In this document: one piece after another, positions 6,293 through 13,089 of the stretch | Numbering within the stretch: position 1 is the stretch's first letter | How the letters are laid out: every line of letters begins with the position of its first letter | Origin: DALYDP01 sp964541635 | GTDB lineage: Bacteria > Patescibacteriota > Gracilibacteria > Peribacterales > Peribacteraceae | Direction of reading: 5' to 3' | Assembly: GCA_964541635.1 (NCBI GenBank) | Contig: CAZIQM010000026.1 | Coordinates: 1 to 16,217 of the forward strand | DNA length: 16,217 nt | Translations under genes and position numbers: made by a program | The notes under the pieces: model-generated | Database searches by the model: none | What the model saw: the letters and a program-made list of their open reading frames with translations, nothing else | Told to the model about the DNA's origin: nothing

Positions 6293-8683
6293 TCAGATCA
6301 CGAAGCTCACGAGCTTCCCGGGGACGTAGATCTCCTTCTTGAGCGTCTGTCCCTCCAGGAATTTCTTCACGTTCTCGACGCCCTTCGCGGCGGCGATGAT
6401 ATCGTCCTTCGAGGCGCTCGACGCCACGACGACGTCGCCGCGAAGGCGGCCGTTCACTTGGATGGCGATCGTGAGTTCGTCCGCGACGAGGAGCGCGGGG
6501 TCGAAGGTCGGCCACGACTGGTCGACGACGAAGCCGCCGCCACCCATCGCTTCCCACAATTCGTCGGCGAGGTGCGGAGCGAGCGGGGCGAGGAGCAGCA
6601 CGTACGTCTTCGCGGTGTCCTCGGACGCGCCTCCCGCTGCCTCGATGGCGTTGAGGCATTCCATGAGCGCGCTGATGGCGGTGTTGAACTGCAATTTTTC
6701 GACGGACTCGGTCACGCGCTTGATGGCGACGTGCAAAGCCTGTTCTACTTTTTTGTTCGTTTCTTTTCCCTTCTGCAAGGGCTGGGTGAAAATCTTATGC
6801 ACGCGTTGCACGAACCGGTCAACCCCCTTGATGCCGCTGTCGCTCCAGTCGCCGCCGTCGGTGAACGGCCCCATGAACATGAGGTACATCCGGAAGACGT
6901 CGGCCCCGTGGCGGTCGACGAACTCGTCGGGCGACACGGTGTTGCCCTTCGACGTGCTCATCTTCGCGCCCTGGTTGGTCACGAGTCCTTGGTGCACGAG
7001 ACGACGGAACGGTTCGTCATGCGACACGAATCCGAAATCCTTCAGCGCCATCATCACGAAACGCGCGTAGATGAGGTGCATGCACGCGTGCTCGGGACCG
7101 CCGATGTACATGCCGACCGGCATCCAGTGCTTCTCGACGGTCGGGTCAACGAGTTTCTGTCCGTCGCCTTCGGCGAGGTAGCGCAGGTAGTAGAAGCTGC
7201 TGCACACGAAGGTATCCATCGTGTCGTACTCCGGCTCCCAGCCTTTGCCGAAGATCGCCTCGGTGCGCTCCTTGAACTCCGCGCTCTGGCGCAGGGGCGA
7301 TTCGCCGGTGGGCTTGAACTCGACGTCGGTCGGCAACAACCACGGCAAATGCTTTTCCGGGATCGGGTGGGCGTTCCCCTGCGGGTCGTAGACGACCGGG
7401 ATCGGCGCGCCCCAGTAGCGTTGGCGGCTCAAGAGCCAGTCCTTCAGGCGGTACTGCGTCATGCCCCGGCCCTTCTCCTCGTCCTCGAGCCACGCGACCA
7501 TTTTTTTCTTCGCTTCGGCCGTCGCGAGTCCGTCGAGGAAATCGGAATTGACCGCGGTTCCCTCGCCGCCGAAAGGCAGGCCCTCGTCCCCGCGCACGAC
7601 TTCCTTCATCGGGAGTCCGTGGACCTTCGAGAATTCGAAGTCGCGTTCGTCATGGGCGGGCACGGCCATCACCGCGCCCGTGCCGTAACTGGCGAGGACG
7701 TAATCCGCCACCCAGATCGGCAGTTTCTCGCCCGTGATCGGATGGATCGCGAACGCGCCCGTCGGCTTGCCGCCCTTGTCCTTGTTCAGGTCCGTGCGCT
7801 GGAGTTCCGTCTTCTTCGCCACCTCTTTGCGGTACGCCTCGACCGCGCCCCAGTGGTCCTTCGGCGTGATTTTCTCGACGAGCGGGTGTTCCGGGGCGAG
7901 GACGACGTACGTGACGCCGAAGAGCGTGTCGCAGCGCGTGGTGAACACCGTGATCTTCTCCGGATGGCCGTCGATCTCGAAATGGATCTCCGCGCCGTGG
8001 CTGCGCCCGATCCAGTTGCGCTGCATGGCCTTCGTTTTCTCCGGCCAGTCGAGCCCGTCGAGGTTGTCGATCAGCGCGTCGGCGTAGTTGGTGATCTTCC
8101 AGAACCACTGCGTCAAAGGTTTCTGAATCACCTGAGTTCCACAACGCTCGCATGTGCCGTCCTGGCACTGTTCGCGCGCGAGCACCGTTTGGTCCTTGGG
8201 GCACCAGTTCACGTTCGCGAGGCGGCGTTCGGCGATGCCGTGTTTGAGCATTTGGAGGAAGAGCCACTGCGTCCAACGGTAATAGGAGGGGTCGGTCGTG
8301 CAGACCGTCTTGTCCCAGTCGTACATGCAGCCGAGGCGCGTGAGCTGGCCGATCATGTTCTCCACGTTCTTGGCGGTCGACTGCGCCGGCGGGATCCCCG
8401 TCTTGATCGCGTAGTTCTCCGCGGGAAGGCCGAACGCGTCGAAGCCCATGGGCTCGAACACGTCGTGCCCCTTCATGCGCATGTAGCGGCCGAAGCTGTC
8501 GGCCGGGGCGTAGTTGTACCAGTGCCCCACGTGCAATTTGTCCCCGGACGGATACGGGAACATCACGAGATTGTAGAAAGGCTTCTTCGCTTTCGTCAGG
8601 TCCGTCTTGTGGACGCCCGCTTCCGCCCATTTCGCGCGCCACTTGGCCTCCGTCGATGTTGGATCATAGGAATATTCCGGCAT
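6293..8683 (-). CDS. leuS: Leucyl-tRNA synthetase
   Basis: LeuRS charges tRNA-Leu with leucine in the cytoplasm. This class Ia synthetase has 796 aa (E. coli 860). The HIGH-type motif is HVGH (51-54), and the KMSKS loop is KMSTS (574-578). A zinc-knuckle-like segment carries C161, C173, C178 and C181 (NWCPKDQ ... CERCG). The CP1 editing domain shows the Thr-rich TTRCDTLFGVTY (about 248-259) and GTGAVMAVPAHDERDFEF, with the Asp of AHDERD used for post-transfer editing. The C-terminal tRNA-binding end (IQVNGRLRG ... IYVPGKLVSFVI) is complete. The shortness is explained mainly by the absence of the leucine-specific insertion that normally precedes KMSKS: only a few residues join LVHQGLVTNQG to KMSTS. 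Start ATG 8683 lies 6 nt after a TACACT box. Confidence 0.97.
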   Translation of the reverse strand: MPEYSYDPTSTEAKWRAKWAEAGVHKTDLTKAKKPFYNLVMFPYPSGDKLHVGHWYNYAPADSFGRYMRMKGHDVFEPMGFDAFGLPAENYAIKTGIPPAQSTAKNVENMIGQLTRLGCMYDWDKTVCTTDPSYYRWTQWLFLQMLKHGIAERRLANVNWCPKDQTVLAREQCQDGTCERCGTQVIQKPLTQWFWKITNYADALIDNLDGLDWPEKTKAMQRNWIGRSHGAEIHFEIDGHPEKITVFTTRCDTLFGVTYVVLAPEHPLVEKITPKDHWGAVEAYRKEVAKKTELQRTDLNKDKGGKPTGAFAIHPITGEKLPIWVADYVLASYGTGAVMAVPAHDERDFEFSKVHGLPMKEVVRGDEGLPFGGEGTAVNSDFLDGLATAEAKKKMVAWLEDEEKGRGMTQYRLKDWLLSRQRYWGAPIPVVYDPQGNAHPIPEKHLPWLLPTDVEFKPTGESPLRQSAEFKERTEAIFGKGWEPEYDTMDTFVCSSFYYLRYLAEGDGQKLVDPTVEKHWMPVGMYIGGPEHACMHLIYARFVMMALKDFGFVSHDEPFRRLVHQGLVTNQGAKMSTSKGNTVSPDEFVDRHGADVFRMYLMFMGPFTDGGDWSDSGIKGVDRFVQRVHKIFTQPLQKGKETNKKVEQALHVAIKRVTESVEKLQFNTAISALMECLNAIEAAGGASEDTAKTYVLLLAPLAPHLADELWEAMGGGGFVVDQSWPTFDPALLVADELTIAIQVNGRLRGDVVVASSASKDDIIAAAKGVENVKKFLEGQTLKKEIYVPGKLVSFVI

Positions 8684-8689
8684 GGCGGC

Positions 8690-8695
8690 AGTGTA
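8690..8695 (-). promoter_or_regulatory. Likely leuS -10 box (TACACT), leaderless start
   Basis: TACACT on the minus strand ends 6 nt (GCCGCC) before the leuS ATG. No good -35 is visible in the G+C-rich sequence upstream. No T-box or other leader fits, because the gap to the upstream gene is only 39 bases. Confidence 0.5.
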
Positions 8696-8722
8696 GCGCC
8701 ACGGCGACCACGGCGGGAGCCT

Positions 8723-9961
8723 TTATGCGGTCGGGCCGTCGTCGTGCGTCATGTCTTTCCGGTCGACCACGGCGATCTCGCGAACAAGGCTTCGAAGCGA
8801 ACCGCGCGTGATGTCGAGGGCGCTGGCCGCGGCCGATTGGTTGTCACCGTTGCGCCGGAGGACCTCTTCCGCCAGGGAACCCTGGATGACGCGCACGACG
8901 GTCGACATGTCCCGGGGCAGCGCGGTCTTCGAATCCTTGATCCGCAGAGGCACCTCGATCTGCATGACGCCTTCGTGGTCGGCCTCGGGCGGGTAATGGA
9001 TCACCATCTCGCCGCCGAGGAGCGCCATGGTCTTGCCGATGCGATGGCGCATGGAACTGATGGACGACGGCACCGGGCTGTCGGACCACGCGACGTGTTG
9101 CGCATCGATCGTGACCGAACCGGACGGCGTCTGGGCCTCGGCCTGGAGGTAAGCGCGTTCGATGTGCAGCTGGAGCCCGCGCACGTTGCCGGCGTACTTC
9201 GTTTCGACGAACAGGCGTTTCGCCGCGGCCGTGAGGCGCACGCCCGCCCGCGCGTCGGGGATGTGCTGCGAAAGGTACTCCACGAGTGCGTTCTTGTGTT
9301 CGACCGAGCGCTCTTCCAGCGTCGGAAGGACGATCTGCGTCGCGATGATGCGCTGGTAGAGGTCGCTGCGGAACGCGTCGTTTTCGATGAGGTCTTCGAG
9401 CGGCCGGCGCGTGGCGCAGACGACGCGTCCGTTGTATTTCGTCGCGGCGCCCGAATGGCCCACGGGGCGGAAGGACCGCTCCTGCAGGACGCGCAACAGC
9501 TTGGCCTGCTGGGCTTTCGGCATATCCCCGATCTCGTCGAGGAAGAGCGTGCCGCCCTCGGCCACGACGCCGAACGCGCCCGTGTGGTTGTCGATCGCGC
9601 TCGTGAAGGCACCCTTCCTGTGCCCGAAGAGCTCGCTCTCGAACACGCCGTCGCTCACGCTGGCGCAGTTCATGTCAAAGAAGGGCATGTCTTTGCCTTT
9701 GCCGTTGTACTTCAACGCGTGCATCGCCCGCGCCGCGGGTTCCTTCCCCGCGCCCGTCTCGCCGCGGATGAGCACCGTGCGGTTGCTGCCGGCGTAGATC
9801 TTCATCTGGTGGAACGCCATGAGCATGGCGTCGTCCCCCTCGACCACGAAGCCGAGCGACCGAGCCTCGTTGGCGAGGGCTTCTTTCCGCTCGGCGGAGA
9901 GCTCCGCGGAAGCTTGGTCGCCGCTCGATTCCTGCAGCAAATGGAGGGCTGGCTGGTTCAT
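8723..9961 (-). CDS. AAA+ regulator of the sigma-54-activator type with Fis-like HTH and altered GAFTGA loop
   Basis: The 412-aa protein has a short N terminus (about 45 aa, no receiver, GAF or PAS domain), a sigma-54-interaction-type AAA+ domain (about 45-275) and a C-terminal Fis-family helix-turn-helix (about 363-395, EEVLRRNGDNQSAAASALD). Walker A is GETGAGKE (67-74), and Walker B is LFLDE (139-143). The arginine-finger region FRSDLYQR (197-204) and the sensor II region GNVRGL (258-263) are present. Two key sites differ. The sigma-54-contact loop is GAFTSA (117-122) instead of GAFTGA, and sensor I reads CATRR (182-186) where most members have ATN. An unassigned, strand-rich segment (about 305-360) separates the ATPase from the HTH. 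The family normally remodels sigma-54 polymerase. Here it may instead act like TyrR on sigma-70 promoters, or have another role. It is divergent from der. Confidence 0.85.
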   Translation of the reverse strand: MNQPALHLLQESSGDQASAELSAERKEALANEARSLGFVVEGDDAMLMAFHQMKIYAGSNRTVLIRGETGAGKEPAARAMHALKYNGKGKDMPFFDMNCASVSDGVFESELFGHRKGAFTSAIDNHTGAFGVVAEGGTLFLDEIGDMPKAQQAKLLRVLQERSFRPVGHSGAATKYNGRVVCATRRPLEDLIENDAFRSDLYQRIIATQIVLPTLEERSVEHKNALVEYLSQHIPDARAGVRLTAAAKRLFVETKYAGNVRGLQLHIERAYLQAEAQTPSGSVTIDAQHVAWSDSPVPSSISSMRHRIGKTMALLGGEMVIHYPPEADHEGVMQIEVPLRIKDSKTALPRDMSTVVRVIQGSLAEEVLRRNGDNQSAAASALDITRGSLRSLVREIAVVDRKDMTHDDGPTA

Positions 9962-9970
9962 TGGGGCGGC

Positions 9971-9998
9971 ATTCTAGGCCCGCCATTTCCCAGCGCAA
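9971..9998 (-). promoter_or_regulatory. Promoter of the AAA+ regulator: TTGCGC, 16-bp spacer, TAGAAT
   Basis: On the minus strand TTGCGC (9998-9993) and TAGAAT (9976-9971) are separated by 16 bp. The -10 ends 9 nt before the ATG at 9961. This is a sigma-70-type promoter; no -24/-12 GG-GC element is seen. The gap of 67 bases is shared with the divergent der promoter. Confidence 0.55.
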
Positions 9999-10013
9999 GA
10001 CCCCGTTTTCCCC

Positions 10014-10019
10014 TACACT
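10014..10019 (+). promoter_or_regulatory. Likely der -10 box (TACACT), near-leaderless start
   Basis: TACACT ends 9 nt before the der ATG at 10029. The -35 is not recognisable. There is no Shine-Dalgarno sequence in the 9-nt interval (CTGCGGGTC). Confidence 0.5.
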
Positions 10020-10028
10020 CTGCGGGTC

Positions 10029-11378
10029 ATGGCCAAATTGCCCACCGTCGCCATCATCGGCCGCCCCAACACGGGGAAGTCCACGCTCTTCAACAGGCTC
10101 GTGGGCAAGCGCCGCGCGATCGTGAGCGACGTGGCCGGCACCACCCGCGACCACGTGAGCTTCCGGGTGATCGGCGACGAAGTCGATTACCTGCTGCTCG
10201 ACACGGGCGGCATCGGGGGCGGATCGGAAGACCATGTCCTCGAAGAGGACGTCGCGTCGCAATCCGAAATCGCGTTGCAAGCGGCGGACCTCATCCTCTT
10301 CACGGTGAACGGAAAGGAAGACCTGACGGCGAGCGACCTCACCGTGGCGGACATCCTTCGCAAGAAGCGCAAGCGCCACGTGCCCGTCATCATCGTGCTC
10401 ACGAAGTGCGACGATTGGAACACGGCGCAGGAAGACTTGGCGCGCGCGTACGAGTTGAACCTGGGGGACGACATCATCGGCGTGAGCGCCGCCCACCGCA
10501 TCGGCACCGACGAACTCGCGGAAAAGATCGAAGCGCAGCTCAAGAAGCAGCACTTCGGCAAAGTCGTGGACGAAGGCGCCGAACGCCCCCCGCGCATCGC
10601 CATCATCGGCAAACCGAACGTCGGCAAAAGCTCGCTCGTGAACGCCTTCATCAGCGACGCCCAACGAGACCTCTCCTCGCGCATCGTCTCGGACATCCCG
10701 GGCACCACGCGCGACAGCTCCGATTCGATCGTGCGCCACGAAGGCAAGGAATACGTGTTCGTGGACACGGCGGGACTCCGCCGTAAATCGAAAACCGAAG
10801 GCGAAATCGACATCGTGAGCAGCCTCAAGAGCATCCAGGCGATGCAGGACTCCGACGTCGTGGTCCTCGTGATCGCCGCGCCCGACCTGGTGAGCAAACA
10901 GGAGCAGCGCATCGCCGCCATGGCGATCGAAGCGGGCAAGGCGCTCGTGATCCTCGTGAACAAGGCCGACCTCCTGAGCGTCGAGGAGCGCGCGGAGAAA
11001 GAATCCGAAATCCGCATCCATCTGCGCTTCTGCCTCTACGCCCCGATCCTCTTCGTTTCCGCGACGACGCGCGTCGGACTGCCGAAAATTTTCCCGTTGC
11101 TCGACAGCGTCGCCCGCAACCGCCTGCGCCGCATCCCGACGAAGGAGCTGCTGCGCTGGTTCGAGAACCTGGCGCAGAAATCGCCGGGGTCGATCTACAA
11201 GAGCAAGTTCGTCATCCAGGCGAAGGAGGTGCCCCCGACGTTCGTCCTGTTCTGCAAAAAGAAATCCAACATCCGCGAGTCGGACCTGCGGTTCCTCGAA
11301 AACTCCATGCGCGCGACGTTCGCGTTCGAAGGAACCCCCGTCCGCTGGACCGCGAAGGTCGAGGACAAGGAGGACTGA
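10029..11378 (+). CDS. der: Ribosome-assembly GTPase Der (EngA)
   Basis: Der is an essential GTPase needed for late 50S ribosomal subunit assembly. The 449-aa protein has two tandem G domains and a C-terminal KH-like domain, as in the whole family. First domain: P-loop GRPNTGKS (11-18), DTGG (58-61), TKCD (125-128). Second domain: P-loop GKPNVGKS (194-201), DTAGLRRK (246-253), NKAD (311-314). The KH-like domain (about 360-445) ends in the typical RFLENSMRATFAFEGTPVRW stretch. All GTP-binding motifs are intact. It has its own start region, divergent from the AAA+ regulator, and converges with the LOG gene 9 bases after its TGA stop. Confidence 0.97.
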   Translation: MAKLPTVAIIGRPNTGKSTLFNRLVGKRRAIVSDVAGTTRDHVSFRVIGDEVDYLLLDTGGIGGGSEDHVLEEDVASQSEIALQAADLILFTVNGKEDLTASDLTVADILRKKRKRHVPVIIVLTKCDDWNTAQEDLARAYELNLGDDIIGVSAAHRIGTDELAEKIEAQLKKQHFGKVVDEGAERPPRIAIIGKPNVGKSSLVNAFISDAQRDLSSRIVSDIPGTTRDSSDSIVRHEGKEYVFVDTAGLRRKSKTEGEIDIVSSLKSIQAMQDSDVVVLVIAAPDLVSKQEQRIAAMAIEAGKALVILVNKADLLSVEERAEKESEIRIHLRFCLYAPILFVSATTRVGLPKIFPLLDSVARNRLRRIPTKELLRWFENLAQKSPGSIYKSKFVIQAKEVPPTFVLFCKKKSNIRESDLRFLENSMRATFAFEGTPVRWTAKVEDKED

Positions 11379-11387
11379 CGGCGATTC

Positions 11388-12011
11388 TCACCCGGGAATG
11401 CCGTGCTGCGTGACGCGGGCGTCTTTCACGAGCGGCAGCGGGAAGGCGCGGATGGCGGCTTCGAGTTTGTCGAGCAGCGCGACCGCGTCGTCGTCGAAGA
11501 CGATGTTCGGCGGGATCTCGCGTTTGCAGAGCTCCTCCACGACGTGGGGGATGCTGTTCGAAATGCCGCCCGAGTTCGTGATGATGCCGATGGGACGACC
11601 TTCGTCGTAGGCGATCGTGAATTCGTTCAGCGTGCCGATGCCGCCGCCGACGATCACCACCCCGTCCGCCGAGCGGATGTTGATGATGTCGCGCTCCATG
11701 AAGCCCATGCCCGTGTAGATGAGCAGGTCGTGGTCGTGGGGCGAGAGGTATTCGTGGACGTGCTGGTACTCCGAGAACGCGGGCGACACGCCGACCGTGA
11801 AACCGCCGGCGGCCTGGGCCGCGAGGAGCGCGTCGTTCGGCAAGCCGGGGCACGCGCCGTTGATGAAAATGTGCCCGCGCCGCGCGATCTCCGCGCCGAC
11901 CTGCGCCGCCTTTTGGCGTGCGACGGGATCTTCCGTCTGGGGACCCGACGCCGAGCCCATGACGCCGATTTTGAGCCGGTGGAAGTGGTTGCTGGCGTCC
12001 GGGAGGACCAT
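11388..12011 (-). CDS. LOG/SLOG-family Rossmann-fold protein (lysine-decarboxylase-like fold)
   Basis: This 207-aa protein has the Rossmann-like SLOG fold. Residues 14-22 (KIGVMGSAS) form the first strand and loop. The family signature, usually PGGxGTxxE, appears as GGGIGTLNE (122-130), preceded by the Arg-containing MERDIINIRSAD (105-116). Family members include cytokinin-riboside phosphoribohydrolases (LOG, nucleoside 5'-monophosphate to base plus ribose 5-phosphate) and nucleotide-binding proteins of unknown role. Many were once misnamed lysine decarboxylases. Substitution of the first Pro by Gly, and of the MxxRK motif by MERD, makes the phosphoribohydrolase activity uncertain. ATG 12011 is the only good start. 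The gene follows the unrecognised 319-aa gene on the same strand but has its own TATAAT promoter, with a dyad shared with that gene. Confidence 0.82.
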   Translation of the reverse strand: MVLPDASNHFHRLKIGVMGSASGPQTEDPVARQKAAQVGAEIARRGHIFINGACPGLPNDALLAAQAAGGFTVGVSPAFSEYQHVHEYLSPHDHDLLIYTGMGFMERDIINIRSADGVVIVGGGIGTLNEFTIAYDEGRPIGIITNSGGISNSIPHVVEELCKREIPPNIVFDDDAVALLDKLEAAIRAFPLPLVKDARVTQHGIPG

Positions 12012-12022
12012 GGTTTCGGTGT

Positions 12023-12035
12023 GAGATTCTATCTC
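12023..12035. repeat. Inverted repeat GAGAT-TCT-ATCTC in the LOG leader
   Basis: Perfect 5-bp arms with a 3-base centre, lying just downstream of the -10 box and covering the expected transcription start. Its 9-base core GATTCTATC is identical to the core of the dyad at 13068-13080 upstream of the neighbouring gene, in the same orientation. Confidence 0.5.
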
Positions 12036-12038
12036 CCC

Positions 12039-12067
12039 ATTATACCAAATTTCCCTTCAGGATGCCA
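12039..12067 (-). promoter_or_regulatory. Promoter of the LOG gene: extended -10 TGGTATAAT, weak -35
   Basis: A consensus TATAAT (12044-12039, minus strand) with an upstream TG (TGGTATAAT) makes an extended -10. The -35 is poor (TGGCAT at 17 bp). The -10 is 27 nt from the ATG, so unlike most genes here this one should have a leader of about 20 nt, which contains the dyad at 12023-12035. Confidence 0.6.
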
Positions 12068-12081
12068 TTTACGCGAAAAGC

Positions 12082-13041
12082 TTACCTATCGGGATAAAGG
12101 TCGCCCTTCACGCGGGCGTACCACTCGGATTCGTCCGGTTCGAAGTCGGGCTTCTTCCCTTGCTTCTTGGCCCTGTCGATCAAGGTCGTGCGCAGTGCGT
12201 CGTAACGATCGAATTCGCGCGTGGCGGAGGATTGCTTCCGGGTGTAATCGAGACCGATGGCCTGCATGTCCCGTTCCATGTCGCTGTAGATGAATTGCAC
12301 TTGCTGCGGGTCTACCGTCCCGTCCGGCGTGCGCAGGTTTGCGACGGAATAGTGCAAACGATAGGGGTTTTCGTCTCGCCCCGGCGCTTCCTTCCCCTCG
12401 TAGCGCATGCGCTCCTTCTTCGTGGCTTCCCAGGTGAAGTCGCTCCAGAACTTTACCTTTTCCGCGGCACCCTCGTAATCGCCTTTTTCCATGAGCGCAC
12501 GAAGGTCTTCCCTCGCCTCCGCAAGGCCGTCGACCCACGAAGCGCCGAGTCGCGCGAAGAAAAGGTGCGTGTCGATCTGCGGGCGAAGGGTTTTCATTTC
12601 CGCACGAAGACGGATGTCGGGCGAGTTTTGCAGGACATGACGATCGAGGATTTCCCGGGAGGGATAGACTTTCGCTGACACGATGCGTGCGTCCACCGGC
12701 TTGCCGTCGGCTCCGATCACTCCCCGTTCGTACGACAACTTCATGCCGTCTTTCAACGGAACCTCGTTCTTGGCGTCCCAGTACGCCTTCGGAAAAACCT
12801 GCTCGCCGTTCGGCAACACAACCCCCAGATCGCCGTCTTTCAGCATGTCGTCCGTCATCGATATGATGCCGTCGTTGCCTTTGGCGCCGAGCCAGTCCGT
12901 AAAATCCTTCCACGATTCGTAGGCGAACTTGCCGTTTTTTTCCTCCGGATGCTTGGGCTCGGGAGCCATCGACGGCGTTTCCCCGCCGGCAAAACGAAGC
13001 AGCCGGTTTTCGAAGAATCCCACCTGTTGTGTGTGTTTCAT
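12082..13041 (-). CDS. Unrecognised 319-aa soluble protein
   Basis: I recognise no family. The N terminus (MKHTQQVGFFENRLLRFAGG) is followed by a disordered Pro/Glu/Lys-rich stretch (about 21-35). The rest is charged, with no signal peptide, membrane segment or clear catalytic motif. A middle segment at about 70-120 (VVLPNGEQVFPKAYWD, then YERGVIGADGKPVDARIV) looks strand-rich. The last 150 residues are rich in Arg, Asp and Glu and probably helical. The start is ATG 13041, because an earlier in-frame codon would overlap the promoter. Codon use is somewhat less G+C-rich than in mltG. It lies between mltG and the LOG gene with 48 and 70 bases of gap, and carries the strongest consensus promoter in the window. 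A lineage-specific protein is likely. Confidence 0.8.
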   Translation of the reverse strand: MKHTQQVGFFENRLLRFAGGETPSMAPEPKHPEEKNGKFAYESWKDFTDWLGAKGNDGIISMTDDMLKDGDLGVVLPNGEQVFPKAYWDAKNEVPLKDGMKLSYERGVIGADGKPVDARIVSAKVYPSREILDRHVLQNSPDIRLRAEMKTLRPQIDTHLFFARLGASWVDGLAEAREDLRALMEKGDYEGAAEKVKFWSDFTWEATKKERMRYEGKEAPGRDENPYRLHYSVANLRTPDGTVDPQQVQFIYSDMERDMQAIGLDYTRKQSSATREFDRYDALRTTLIDRAKKQGKKPDFEPDESEWYARVKGDLYPDR

Positions 13042-13051
13042 ATTTAATATT

Positions 13052-13080
13052 ATTATAACATATTTACTTGATTCTATCAA
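13052..13080 (-). promoter_or_regulatory. Strong promoter of the 319-aa protein: TTGATA, 17-bp spacer, TG-T-TATAAT
   Basis: On the minus strand TTGATA (13080-13075) and TATAAT (13057-13052) are separated by exactly 17 bp, with an extended TGT before the -10. The -10 ends 10 nt before the ATG, giving a leader of about 3 nt. It is the best consensus promoter in the window and sits in an AT-rich gap. Confidence 0.75.
13068..13080. repeat. Inverted repeat TTGAT-TCT-ATCAA over the -35 box
   Basis: Perfect 5-bp arms with a 3-base centre cover the -35 hexamer. The 9-base core GATTCTATC matches the dyad in the LOG leader at 12023-12035, with different outer bases that are self-complementary in each case. 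Confidence 0.5.
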
Positions 13081-13089
13081 TTACCCGCA

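Noticed and set aside
6286..6295. Bidirectional terminator between the convergent tandem pair and leuS
   Set aside because: Only 4 bases separate the stops, and no hairpin with T tracts is seen in either 3' end.
6458..10786. A 1442-codon open frame on the plus strand across leuS, the AAA+ regulator and into der
   Set aside because: It lies antisense to two genes with intact family motifs, its translation is rich in Arg, His, Val, Asp and Leu without domains, and it ends within der in another frame. It is an artefact of G+C-rich codon use.
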